Source: BCD1 sp942492125 (GTDB lineage: Bacteria; Bacteroidota; Bacteroidia; Chitinophagales; Saprospiraceae). From it: a stretch of 64,000 nucleotides of DNA. The stretch covers positions 124,001 to 188,000 of the forward strand of contig CALODM010000017.1 of the NCBI GenBank assembly GCA_942492125.1, written 5' to 3'. Below are positions 46,010 through 55,218 of this stretch, piece by piece. Under the pieces are notes generated by a model that was not told the DNA's origin, did no database searches, and saw only the letters and a list, made by a program, of their open reading frames with translations. Made by a program: the position numbers and the translations under genes. The stretch's first letter is position 1. Each line of letters begins with the position of its first letter.

Positions 46010-48361
46010 TCATATAGTTATTACTGCATCTTCAGGGCATATATCCCTGCAAACGTCGCATTTAATACATTTTTCATCCTCTACGATGTGTATCTCATAG
46101 GGTTTGGCCACTATGGCATCCGTCGGGCAATGCTGTGCACATTTGGTGCAACCGGTACATGCTTCGGTAATGGCATACTTTATCAGATCCTTACATTTTC
46201 CGGTCGGGCATTGTCCGTTGATGTGGGCAATATATTCTTCCCTGAAATACTGAATGGTGGTCAATACAGGGTTAGGGGCTGTTTTACCAAGCCCGCACAT
46301 ACTGCCTGTTTTTGTGCTTTGCCCTAACTCTTCCAGCAATTCAATATCAGCCATCTTACCTTTGCCCGAGCATATTTTATCGAGAATCTCCAGCATACGT
46401 GTAGTACCTATTCTGCAAAAGGTACAACGTCCGCACGATTGGTCCTGGGTAAAGGCCAGGAAGTACCTGGCAATATCTACCATGCAATCTGAATCATCCA
46501 GCACGATCAGACCGCCTGAGCCCATCATAGCTCCGGCCTCCTGCAAGGAAACATAATCAATAGGCGTATCTGCCATGGAGGCCGGTATGCAACCACCTGA
46601 GGGGCCGCCTATTTGTATAGCTTTGAATTGCCGGCCTTCAGGTACGCCACCGCCTATCTCTTCCACAATCTGTCGGATGGAAATGCCCATGGGCACTTCG
46701 ATCAATCCGCCACGATTAATTTTACCTGCAAGTGCAAACACCTTGGTGCCCTTGCTGGATTCGGTCCCGATCTTTTGAAAAGCTTCGTCCCCATGATTGA
46801 TGATCCACGGGACAACAGATAGGGTCTCAACATTATTGATGAGGGTGGGGCGTTCCCACAGGCCTTTTTCTGCCGGGTATGGAGGACGCATGGACGGCAC
46901 ACCGCGTTTCCCCTCAACGGAGGCAATAAGGGCCGTTTCTTCCCCACAGATAAAAGCTCCGGCACCTTCAAATACCCGGATATTGAAATCAAAGGAACTG
47001 TCGAGAATGCTTTTTCCCAAAAGGCCTTCCTGCTCCATGACGGCAATGGCCTCGCGGATCCTTTTTACAGCCAGCGGATATTCTGCCCGGATATAAAAGA
47101 TCCCTTCCCGGGCTCCGGTGGCATAGGCAGCAATCATCATGCCCTCAATGATCCGGTAAGGATAGGATTCCAGCAACATCCGGTCCATGAAGGCTCCCGG
47201 ATCCCCTTCATCGCCGTTGCATATGACATATTTGGTATCAGCAGTTGCCTGATGGACCATTTTCCATTTTCTGGCGGTCGGAAAACCGGCACCGCCTCTT
47301 CCCCGGAGACCACTTTTGTCGATCACATCAACCACTTGTTCAGGGGGTAGCTTTTGAAGGCAGGTTGTCAGTGCATTAAAACCGTTTTTTGACCGGTACT
47401 CTTCCAGGTCGGCAGGTTTTAATGCTCCCCGGTATTCCGTAGCAATGCTCAGTTGGGAAGCCATGAAAGAGGAAAAAATGGAATCTTCATCTTCGGGATG
47501 GAAATATTGAAGTGACCGGGGAATTTCCCTGTTCACTATGGTGTCAAAGAAATTGTAAATGCCTGTTTTTACCTTATCCGTAAAGTTTTTGGGTTTGAAG
47601 TGGTGTTTGATGATCTCTCTGACTTCTTCAGGTCTTATTTTGGCGTAAATCGCCGGAGGCTCATCCGGTTTATGTATCTCGAGAATGGGCACCTGGTTGC
47701 ATATGCCTACGCAGCCCACGTGTTTCACCTGTACGTCGATTTTGCTATGGTCCAGCGCCTCCTCCAGGGCATTTTTCACCTCCTGGCTGCCACTGGCCAC
47801 GCAACACGATCCCAGCCCGATGCGGATCTCTCCCTGAATCACCTCTTTGTTGAGGACAATCATTGGGGCGGAATCCCCGGTGTCTTTTTCTTGTCTTTCG
47901 AGAAAATCATGAAGAATATCTTCTGCCTGCTCTGTGCTGACATGTCCGTAGGTGATATCGTCAATTTGTACTACCGGGGCGAGGGTACAGCATCCCAGGC
48001 AGGCAATTTTATCAAGTGTGAACAGCTTCCTTTCATCCGTATCTTCCCCATTTTTAAGCTTCAGGGCACGCTGGAAAGCTTCGTAAATGAGCGTAGCTCC
48101 TTTCACATGGCAAGCTGTTCCGACACAGACCTTCACCATGTGTTTACCAACGGGTTTTAGCCTGAACTGTGCGTAGAAGGTAGCAATTCCGTGAATCGTG
48201 GAAGGGGTGATCTCGGTGGTATCATAAACCCGCGCCAGTGCTTCTTCCGGCAGGTAGTTGTATTCGTTCTGAATAGCCTGAAGTATAGGAATAACCTTAT
48301 CGGCAGTCTTTCCGGTTTCAGCGATTAATTTATCAACCTTATTTGTCAGCAAGTGTGTCAT
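46010..48361 (-). CDS. NADH-dependent diaphorase: NuoE-NuoF fusion with extra 2Fe-2S and two 4Fe-4S clusters
   Basis: 783 residues from ATG 48361 (MTHLLTNKVDKLIAETG), which overlaps the upstream stop as ATGA; an ATG four codons earlier is less likely. Domains: NuoE-like helical part and [2Fe-2S] thioredoxin fold (CVGTACHVKGA, CLGCC), a second [2Fe-2S] module (GLGSCCVASG, HVGCVGICNQVP), and NuoF FMN/NADH domain (GLRGRGGAGFPTARKW, CNGDEGDPGAFMDR, GGPSGGC). The NuoF [4Fe-4S] site (SCGRCTFCRIGTTRM) and a C-terminal 2x[4Fe-4S] ferredoxin (CTGCTKCAQHCP, CIKCDVCRDICPEDA) complete it. This is the HydB/HymB build rather than respiratory NuoF. It should oxidise NADH or reduce NAD+ through FMN and pass electrons along the clusters. 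No hydrogenase is present. Confidence 0.93.
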   Translation of the reverse strand: MTHLLTNKVDKLIAETGKTADKVIPILQAIQNEYNYLPEEALARVYDTTEITPSTIHGIATFYAQFRLKPVGKHMVKVCVGTACHVKGATLIYEAFQRALKLKNGEDTDERKLFTLDKIACLGCCTLAPVVQIDDITYGHVSTEQAEDILHDFLERQEKDTGDSAPMIVLNKEVIQGEIRIGLGSCCVASGSQEVKNALEEALDHSKIDVQVKHVGCVGICNQVPILEIHKPDEPPAIYAKIRPEEVREIIKHHFKPKNFTDKVKTGIYNFFDTIVNREIPRSLQYFHPEDEDSIFSSFMASQLSIATEYRGALKPADLEEYRSKNGFNALTTCLQKLPPEQVVDVIDKSGLRGRGGAGFPTARKWKMVHQATADTKYVICNGDEGDPGAFMDRMLLESYPYRIIEGMMIAAYATGAREGIFYIRAEYPLAVKRIREAIAVMEQEGLLGKSILDSSFDFNIRVFEGAGAFICGEETALIASVEGKRGVPSMRPPYPAEKGLWERPTLINNVETLSVVPWIINHGDEAFQKIGTESSKGTKVFALAGKINRGGLIEVPMGISIRQIVEEIGGGVPEGRQFKAIQIGGPSGGCIPASMADTPIDYVSLQEAGAMMGSGGLIVLDDSDCMVDIARYFLAFTQDQSCGRCTFCRIGTTRMLEILDKICSGKGKMADIELLEELGQSTKTGSMCGLGKTAPNPVLTTIQYFREEYIAHINGQCPTGKCKDLIKYAITEACTGCTKCAQHCPTDAIVAKPYEIHIVEDEKCIKCDVCRDICPEDAVITI

Positions 48362-50217
48362 TTTCCTATACAATAAATATGATTAACTCCTTTTAGATAA
48401 ATTCTCCCATCGGTAAATACCGGGGTGCAAGCTGAGAATTCTCCCAGGGCAGGTTTATTGATCACTTTTAATTCCTTATCTGCTCTGAAAATATGCATTC
48501 TCCCGGAAGTGTCCAGTAAGTATATTTTGCCTCCAACCAGCATGGGTGAGGCAAAAACGTTATTCCCGACTTCATACTCCCAATACTTTTGCCCTGTCAG
48601 GGCATCATAACATACAAAAACACCATAGGTGGTTGCTAAAAATAAGTATTTATCTGTTGCAACGGGGCTTGGAATATCCGAAAGATACTCATTGTTTTCC
48701 CACAGGACTGTTGGTTGGTCGTTAATTTGTATGGCAGCAAGTATCGAATAGTCATTGACCGAGAAAACAATACCATTGGCGTAAGCCAGAGAAGGTCCCA
48801 CCTCACCGCTGATGCATTCCACTTTCCATAATTCCTTACCGGTAGCTGGCGCATATGAAATCACGTAAGGTTCTGCCACGGTAATTATCTCTGTTCTTTT
48901 TCCGGTATACACAACGATGGGTGAAGTCCAGGATATTTTCACCTCCCGGTCAGTGCTCCAAATAATATTTCCGGTATTGGTGGCCAGGGCCAGTATTTTT
49001 TGGGAGCCTCTATGGTCGTACTGAACGATGAGTCTGCCGCCGGCTAAGATCAGGGAAGAGGAATGTCCGTAATGATTGTCGGGCAAACCAAGATCCTTTT
49101 CCCAGGCTTTGTTACCGTCCATATCAATGGCGGCAATATCTCCGGAAGCAAAGATGGCATATCCGAATTTTCCATCGGTAGCTGGGGTGGGGGCGGCGTA
49201 ACCGGTTTCAGAGGAAACAGCTGGTTTTTTCGTACCCTTGCCAACGGGGGTAGTCCAAAGCAGAGCCCCGGTTTCACGGTTGAGGCAATACACTTCCTGC
49301 TTGTTGGCATTGGCGCCCGTAAAAAAAAGTTTTTCACCCCAGATCACCGGGGAATTTTGTCCCGGAAGGGGCAGGGCGGTTTTCCAGATAACATTTTTCC
49401 CTGATGCTCCGTCCCAGTCTGTAGGTACATTCTTTTTGGAAACGATACCGATCCCGGCAGGGCCTCTGAAATAAGGGAAATTATCCTTGCTGGTATTGGG
49501 GGATACTGCTTCGGTTGCGGGAGAGGCTTTTTCCTGGGTTACCTCCTGAGCGGCATCCGTAAGCGTATCGCTTTCAGGAGATTGAGCTGTTGAGGTTGTG
49601 TTGTCGTTTTCCTCTACTTCACTGGTAAAAGTATCCGTTGTTGAAAGATCATTCACTACGATATCCCCGGATTTGACATCAGATTCCAGAGAATACTCCT
49701 TTCCCCGGCTCAGGTTTGTGAGCTGGTGCTTTAAGTTGTTCGACGCAAGGAAGGCAAAAACCATTGCGGTACCCAGGACCAGGCCGCCTGCAAGGATAAT
49801 TCCCCTGCGGGCTTTCTGACTTTGGATCATTGCATCGTCGACACTGCTAAAATCCAATTCCGGGTTGATTTTTTTTCTGTATTCGATAACCTGTAGGGAA
49901 AGCACCAGCAAGGCAACGAAACCGAGGAGCAGGTATCCGCCGATACGAATTTGCCACCTGCTGGTAAAATAAGCTTTTCGGTACAACAAATCCAGCATCC
50001 TTATCTCCTCCCTTAATGCTGTATCTTCGGGATTACTCTTCAGCCTCTCTACCAGGTTTTCCATGACCACCATATTTACAGGGTCGGCCTTACTGGTCTG
50101 CAGATAATTGGCTATCAGCAGCACACAGATGAGTAAGGCAAAGGTGCCAGAGATGATGGCTATCCTCTTCCATAGCTGATCACTTCCCCATTTCATATTT
50201 TTCTGTTCATCTGTCAT
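48358..50217 (-). CDS. Membrane-anchored PQQ-like beta-propeller protein (three N-terminal helices)
   Basis: 619 residues. Three hydrophobic helices at about 19-38, 90-113 and 138-159 are followed by a Ser/Thr/Glu-rich linker (about 180-245) and a propeller domain that opens FPYFRGPAGIGIVSKKN. Repeats read VYCLNRETGALLWTT, IAAIDMDGNKAWEKD, ISYAPATGKELWKV, FVCYDALTGQKYWEY and MHIFRADKEL. The propeller should face the periplasm. The FRGPxxxG opening is shared by the other propellers in the locus. The gene is the first of a tight set with the diaphorase genes, and its stop overlaps the NuoEF start. The role may be to hold the complex at the membrane or to sense an envelope ligand. Confidence 0.88.
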   Translation of the reverse strand: MTDEQKNMKWGSDQLWKRIAIISGTFALLICVLLIANYLQTSKADPVNMVVMENLVERLKSNPEDTALREEIRMLDLLYRKAYFTSRWQIRIGGYLLLGFVALLVLSLQVIEYRKKINPELDFSSVDDAMIQSQKARRGIILAGGLVLGTAMVFAFLASNNLKHQLTNLSRGKEYSLESDVKSGDIVVNDLSTTDTFTSEVEENDNTTSTAQSPESDTLTDAAQEVTQEKASPATEAVSPNTSKDNFPYFRGPAGIGIVSKKNVPTDWDGASGKNVIWKTALPLPGQNSPVIWGEKLFFTGANANKQEVYCLNRETGALLWTTPVGKGTKKPAVSSETGYAAPTPATDGKFGYAIFASGDIAAIDMDGNKAWEKDLGLPDNHYGHSSSLILAGGRLIVQYDHRGSQKILALATNTGNIIWSTDREVKISWTSPIVVYTGKRTEIITVAEPYVISYAPATGKELWKVECISGEVGPSLAYANGIVFSVNDYSILAAIQINDQPTVLWENNEYLSDIPSPVATDKYLFLATTYGVFVCYDALTGQKYWEYEVGNNVFASPMLVGGKIYLLDTSGRMHIFRADKELKVINKPALGEFSACTPVFTDGRIYLKGVNHIYCIGK

Positions 50218-50688
50218 TTGTATAAGGACATTATCAGTTTCATTTTCAAAAAAAAATTCACGCTTCTAAGCTGTATTTTTACCATTTTTTTCATAGTCTT
50301 TTTTATTTCCTTTTTTCCGGCTAAAAAAGGATACAAAAAAGCCTCCAAATACAATGCGGCAGGGTTTTGTCTGGTTTTCTGAATTGGGAAAATTGATTTT
50401 CACTTAAACTGTTTCGTTAGATAAAAACCTACTTCCCCGATTAACGACACTTTTTCGAGTCTCTTAAGTTAAATGGGTTGTTAAATCCCTTTCTTGGATA
50501 AAACAACTGTGCTCTAAGTCGTTCCCCGAAGCCTGAACGAACGGTCCCGACGGGTGAATGTTCAGGGAACATTCAAGTGAGAGAACCGGAACGGGTAGGC
50601 TGTGTTTTTATCTCCTGGGGCCGCTGTGTATTTTCAATAGATTCAAAAACATTAAATTAATTTTCAAATGGTCATTCAATCAATCTCA
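50218..50688. other. Intergenic region between the two redox operons, with a small palindrome
   Basis: 471 bases with no gene. A perfect palindrome GAATGTTC-AGG-GAACATTC lies at 50556-50574, amid GC-rich words (GGTCCCGACGGG). T-rich stretches at 50280-50330 lie just upstream of the propeller gene on the minus strand. The promoter for the 50217-43271 operon should be here, but I cannot place it. Confidence 0.4.
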
Positions 50689-51945
50689 CTATTTCACCGG
50701 GCAAAAATCTATGCACCTTGCGCAGCTGTAACAATTGCCTTTATTGGTCAGGTATTCATCCCGGTATTGGTAAATTGTCAGCCTGGAAAGGGTCAATCCC
50801 AGAACCAGACCGATAAAACCTCCGATGATCCAGCTTCCGATATAAAAATCATGCACGATGGAAGCGGCTTCCTTGTATAATTCTTCCACCTGGGTTCCTG
50901 AAGCCTGGAATGTGGTTATTTCTGTAGGAACTTCGGTTAGTTGTGTGTCATCAAGGTTCATCATGGCTTCGGCGAGCCTGACCTTAAAATTCACATGGGC
51001 AAAGTCTTCGTGGTATTTTGAAACGGTCCAGCCGGTCAGGACTACCAAAACCGGCGTAATAAGACCATAGATCATCATTTTTTTAACCAGCTCCCGGTTG
51101 TCGTTTTTAACTTGAAGGCCCGTTGGTTTATCTATCGCATCATAAGGGCAAGCGTTTTCACATAATTTACAATCGGTACATTTACCATTGGCGATGGAAA
51201 GATGTTTCCAGGAAAACCGGCTGACAAGGTTCAGCAATACACCATATGGGCAAAGAAACCGGCAATAGGGCCTTGCTATAAAGACTCCTGCCAGCAGCAG
51301 CAAACCTCCGATTGATAACATCATAAACGTTCCGTTTCGTCGGAAAAAACCAACAAAAGGATCGTAACGGCAGACGATGAAATCGGTTCCTGTGGCGGCA
51401 AACAATAAAGCCAGTCCCAGGTAAATAAATGGTATGAGCCCCAGGAGGTATCTCAGCCACCTTTTTAAACTTACGGGACGCAGGGCAACAATATCCTGGA
51501 TGGCTCCCAGGGGACATACGCCGGCACAAAAGGTCCGGCCAAAGAAAAGGGTATATCCCAGGGGGGCGACGAAAAAGATGATCGCCGTCAGGGGTATATT
51601 ATACTCCGGATTGAAAATGGCCATGGTGACATTCTGTACGGAGCCTACCGGACAGATACATCCTTTGCGGTAAAACCCGAAATACAACAGGCTGAAGACC
51701 GAGATCCAGAAAACGGCCCTTCGGGATCTTTTTTTGATGATGACCCAGGTGACCAGGGTAAGGGTAGCCAGGAACACAACGATATCGAGGATCTCGTAAA
51801 ACATGGGCTTGGCCATGGAGATCTGTGTTTTCGGGATCTCATAACCGGTCTCGAACTCCGGTGCAGGGAAGCGCTGGCCAAGTAAATTGATGGCAACGAA
51901 TGAAATAACCAGTAATAATATGACTTTGTAGGATCTGTCTCTCAT
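50689..51945 (-). CDS. NapH/NosR-like polytopic 4Fe-4S membrane protein
   Basis: 418 residues. Several membrane helices (VILLLVISFVAINLLG, ILDIVVFLATLTLVTWVI, LTAIIFFVAPLGYTLFFG, YLLGLIPFIYLGLALLFA, MLSIGGLLLLAGVFIA and two near the C-terminus) carry cytoplasm-facing Cys motifs: CICPVG, CAGVCPLGAIQD, CRFLCPYGVLLN, then ferredoxin clusters CTDCKLCENACPYDA and, at the very end, CYSCARCIDFCPVK. The arrangement is that of NapH and the C-terminal half of NosR, which pass electrons between the quinone pool or cytoplasmic donors and periplasmic acceptors. It is co-transcribed with the Tat-exported ferredoxin upstream (36-base gap). Confidence 0.88.
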   Translation of the reverse strand: MRDRSYKVILLLVISFVAINLLGQRFPAPEFETGYEIPKTQISMAKPMFYEILDIVVFLATLTLVTWVIIKKRSRRAVFWISVFSLLYFGFYRKGCICPVGSVQNVTMAIFNPEYNIPLTAIIFFVAPLGYTLFFGRTFCAGVCPLGAIQDIVALRPVSLKRWLRYLLGLIPFIYLGLALLFAATGTDFIVCRYDPFVGFFRRNGTFMMLSIGGLLLLAGVFIARPYCRFLCPYGVLLNLVSRFSWKHLSIANGKCTDCKLCENACPYDAIDKPTGLQVKNDNRELVKKMMIYGLITPVLVVLTGWTVSKYHEDFAHVNFKVRLAEAMMNLDDTQLTEVPTEITTFQASGTQVEELYKEAASIVHDFYIGSWIIGGFIGLVLGLTLSRLTIYQYRDEYLTNKGNCYSCARCIDFCPVK

Positions 51946-51981
51946 GGCTATTTTGTCAATAGGTAAACTTTTTTTGTTCGA

Positions 51982-52557
51982 TCAATCACTAATTTTTAAT
52001 GCTTCAAAACCTTTGAGCAGGTAGGCAGTTTCCGGCTCAACCCTGCTGTAAGCCTCCGCCGGGCATGACCTGGCGATGGCGCACTGGTTACAGTTGACAC
52101 ACAGGTCCTGTTGCACCTGCAGCTGTAAGGACCCGTTACCGAAGGCACCGCAGTTTTGCACACATTTGCCACAACCATTACACAGCTCTTTGATGATTTT
52201 ATATTCGAAATAGGGTTCTTCCACATAGGTTCTGACAATGGCCCCTGTCGGACACAGAGTGTTTTCGGCAGCCGTATTCAGCTCCAGGGCACCGGGACGG
52301 AGGTAACCGCTGCACAGATCGCAATAACCGCACATCTCCGTCACATGAACCACTTTTACCGCCGATTCCTGCAGTACACACTCGGTCGTACAATTGCCGC
52401 ATTGTACGCATTTGGCAGGATCCAGTTGCCAAAGGGTCTTGCCTGCTGCGGATCTTGTTGTGAGACCTATTCCAATGACGCCTAAACCAACCCCGATCCC
52501 AATTCGGACTCCCGTTTGGATAAAATCCCTCCTGTTGACTTTTTTGTCCTTTTTCAT
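51982..52557 (-). CDS. Tat-exported NapG-like ferredoxin
   Basis: 191 residues. A twin-arginine signal NRRDFIQTG with a hydrophobic stretch (IGIGVGLGVIGIGLTT) predicts folded export. Cluster motifs follow: CVQCGNCTTEC, CGYCDLCSGY, CNGCGKCVQNC and CVNCNQCAIARSCPAEA, enough for about four [4Fe-4S] clusters, with CP partners scattered. It is the NapG/MauM type, a periplasmic electron carrier that works with the NapH-like membrane protein encoded next. The preceding NHL gene ends 11 bases upstream, so the three form one operon. Confidence 0.9.
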   Translation of the reverse strand: MKKDKKVNRRDFIQTGVRIGIGVGLGVIGIGLTTRSAAGKTLWQLDPAKCVQCGNCTTECVLQESAVKVVHVTEMCGYCDLCSGYLRPGALELNTAAENTLCPTGAIVRTYVEEPYFEYKIIKELCNGCGKCVQNCGAFGNGSLQLQVQQDLCVNCNQCAIARSCPAEAYSRVEPETAYLLKGFEALKISD

Positions 52558-52568
52558 AACACCAATGA

Positions 52569-53561
52569 TTACGTATCCAATTTTTTAAAAACACATACCC
52601 TGTCGAAGGCATCCAGGATGTAAACCAACCCTGAATTATCTGTTGCCAGATCCTTAACCAGGTTATTATAAGGCCCCAGTTGAAAATCTGTTTCTCCTTT
52701 AAAACTTCCGGCACCTGCAACAAAGCCTGTAAACTGACCAGCGGGGTCAAACACCTTGATCTTATCGACACCTTTTTCATAGGTAACAAAACTGCCGTCG
52801 GGCAAAAGGGCCATATGTGCCGGGTTACAACAACCCGAAAAACCAAAATTTTCAAAGGAAGGCTCTCCCCAGGAGGAGCGCAGACCTCCGGTATTGGTGT
52901 AATTCTCCAGTCTTACATAGCCCGGATTGACGACCCATAGGTCGTTATATCCTCCCGATTCGATATCAAAGTACAGGCTTGGAATGATGAAACCCGGTGA
53001 TTTTTTCTGGCTGTCCTTTTGGCCTATCTCCTGAATAATCTCTCCTTCAGTATTATATTTCAGGATACTTTTATTGATGGCATCGGCTCCATAGATAAAA
53101 TCATTATCGGCTGCAATGGAAGTGATATATCCCCGGGCATTGTAAGGTTCCCATCGGGATATTGGTGTACCATCTTTGGCGTATTCAAAGATGCTGGGAC
53201 CAATCGCTATATAGATTTTTTGGTTGGCTACCTCAATGCAATTAGCTGTAGAGTCGATAGCAAATTCATTGATCTTATCCCCCAGATTATTAAAAACGAC
53301 GACCTCGCTCTCCCCGCAAAGGAAAACTTGTTGATCCTTATTTACGGCAATCCCTGTCAAATCCTTATGTCCGGTTTCGATTACTTTGATCTGTTGGTAA
53401 ACGATCAGTGCCGGTTCGATCATTTTCATTGCTTTTGCCTCATCATCCGAAGAGCAGGCAACGGAATAGGAGGGTGTTTGCTGAAACAGGTCGCGGGCTA
53501 TCAGGATTACGGCCAGCAGCAGTAAAATCACGGAGAATACTATTAAGCCTTTTTGTTGCAT
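52569..53561 (-). CDS. Membrane-anchored six-bladed NHL-type propeller with a Cys-Cys motif
   Basis: 330 residues. An N-terminal anchor helix (LIVFSVILLLLAVILIA) puts the rest outside. Blades are NHL-like (DLTGIAVNKDQQVFLCG, YITSIAADNDFIYGAD, DLWVVNPGYVRLENY, VKDLATDNSGLVYILD). A distinctive SGCCNPAHMALLPDG segment with adjacent cysteines near residue 238 could form a vicinal disulfide or bind a metal. It shares an operon with the NapG- and NapH-like proteins, so a role as partner or sensor of that electron carrier is inferred. The spacing to the next gene is 11 bases. Confidence 0.8.
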   Translation of the reverse strand: MQQKGLIVFSVILLLLAVILIARDLFQQTPSYSVACSSDDEAKAMKMIEPALIVYQQIKVIETGHKDLTGIAVNKDQQVFLCGESEVVVFNNLGDKINEFAIDSTANCIEVANQKIYIAIGPSIFEYAKDGTPISRWEPYNARGYITSIAADNDFIYGADAINKSILKYNTEGEIIQEIGQKDSQKKSPGFIIPSLYFDIESGGYNDLWVVNPGYVRLENYTNTGGLRSSWGEPSFENFGFSGCCNPAHMALLPDGSFVTYEKGVDKIKVFDPAGQFTGFVAGAGSFKGETDFQLGPYNNLVKDLATDNSGLVYILDAFDRVCVFKKLDT

Positions 53562-53632
53562 TTTTTTTAAATTATATCAAATTGGGCGTTACCCTTTCGA
53601 ATTTTGGGCTATATTTCCGGAGAAAAAACTTT

Positions 53633-53658
53633 AATTCACCCTGCCAGCGGGGTGAATT
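53633..53658. repeat. Family B-related palindrome
   Basis: AATTCACCC-TGCCAGC-GGGGTGAATT is an inverted repeat with the same CTGCCAGCGGGG centre as copies at 10501 and 57145, here inside the operon between two genes. Confidence 0.55.
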
Positions 53659-53745
53659 ACAATTTCATCGATCATTTCTTCTGTTTTTTCCATTTTGTCT
53701 GGTTGTGTGGTTCCGGGGTTAACAATGCTGAACCAGTAACCAGGC

Positions 53746-55192
53746 TCACTGATCCGCCCTCACATCCACGCATATCATTTTCTTTGAGTCCCGGAAAATC
53801 AGCCTCCCGTCGGCTATCGCAAAGGGAGCCCATGAATCATCTCCCTTCCATGACATGTGCCTTATCCAGCACCTCGAACTTTGCTGTATTGAACCGTGCA
53901 ATGGTTATTTCTCCTTCATCATTCATGATAAAAAACTTATTATCGGCAATGATGTAAGGGCCTAGTCCAAAACGTTCTTCGGTACTGCTGGTCCATAAAA
54001 TATTTTTAAAATCATCCGGTTGGCAGGCCACAAACTGATTCCGGGTTTTTCCGGCATCCTTGGTCTGGATATTAAAAACAAGGCCATCTTTGAATAGAGG
54101 CGTTTGCTGTTCTGAGGCCATTCCTTCGGATGGTTTGTACCGCTGTAAGGTTTGTACGGAATAGCTTTGGCCATTTTTGTTAATTTCGAACAGTGCGCTT
54201 CCTGCTCCGTATCCGGCCGTGACAAAAATCCGGTTGTTGCCTACATACACGGGTGATGGCACAATGACATTAGGACTGAAATCCTTCGTGGTCCACAATA
54301 ATTCACCCTTATCACTTTCCTCAGCAGATACTCCGCAAAGGCCTCCCAACGCATTATAGACATACATTTTCTTTCCGGCGATGGTCATGGGGACAACCGA
54401 GGCATGAGACATTTTGAGGCTATCCGGATTGGGTGTTTGCCAGACGATTTCCCCCGTCGCACAATCAACCCCCATTAACAATGCCTTTCCCCCGATGGCG
54501 AGCACTGCAATACCGTTCTCTATGACAGGACACTGACCGGTGTACCAAAGCGGTTCTTCCGCATGATGATCTTCTACCAGGTCCATCCCCCAAAGGAAGT
54601 CTCCGGAAATAGCATCGCAACACATCACCTGGCAACGCGGGCCGATGGTGACAACATATTTGTCGTTAACGGCAGGAATGGTTCTTGACATTCCGTGGTT
54701 ACGTTTTACAGGTACACTATAACCACGGCGCCAAAGCTCCGTTCCGTCTGTCAGGGAAAAACAGCGCAGGACATCCCTTTCTTTTCTTTCGTCATAATCG
54801 AGTAGGTAAACCCGACCATTGTATACGGCAGCTCCTGCATGACCTTCCCCCAGGCTTTTTTCCCATAAAATGTGGGGCCCGTCGGCAGGCCATTTATCGA
54901 TCAGGGCAATATTTTCCTTACTGATATTATCGAAATCACTCCCCCTGAAGTTAGGCCACCTGCCCGTCAGGGGGGATTCAAATGAATTTTCGAACTGCGT
55001 GAAGTGTTCACCAATGATCACCTCATTCAGGTCTGAAGAGGATCCTGGAGGCCTGCTATCGAGGCCGGGAACAGCTTCTGCAAAATCCTGAACAGGGTTA
55101 TAAAACAGCCAGAACAAAAAGATGCAGCTACCAATAAAAATGAATATCCATTGGATGTAACGTTCTGAACTATATTTGATCGATTGCTGCAT
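53746..55192 (-). pseudogene. Membrane-anchored PQQ-like beta-propeller protein with a one-base frame break near its end
   Basis: I choose ATG 55192 (MQQSIKYSSERYIQW), 26 bases after the preceding stop. It has a transmembrane anchor (IQWIFIFIGSCIFLFWLFY), then a propeller opening GRWPNFRGSDFDNISKENI and blades such as VYLLDYDERKERDVLRCFSL, MCCDAISGDFLWGM, LMGVDCATGEIVWQT and ISAEESDKGELLWTT-like VSAEESDKGELLWTT. The frame stops at 53837, but the expected end (DDSWAPFAIADGRLIFRDS, KKMICVDVRADQ) continues in another frame to a TGA at 53746-53748. One G too many in the GGG at about 53842 (GAAGGGAGATGAT) accounts for it. With that base removed the protein has about 480 residues. A sequence error is likely. 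It is in the operon after 55219-56613. Confidence 0.8.
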
Positions 55193-55218
55193 AGTCTGTT
55201 TTATGGACTTGCTAAAAC

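Noticed and set aside
46010..48361. Respiratory complex I subunit NuoF
   Set aside because: The extra [2Fe-2S] module and C-terminal ferredoxin match HydB/HymB-type diaphorases, and no other complex I genes are present.
53746..55192. Quinoprotein alcohol dehydrogenase from the adjacent cysteines in MCCDAISG
   Set aside because: The cysteines fall in the ordinary blade motif xxCxD-TG-W, not at the vicinal-disulfide site; no active-site signature for calcium/PQQ is visible.
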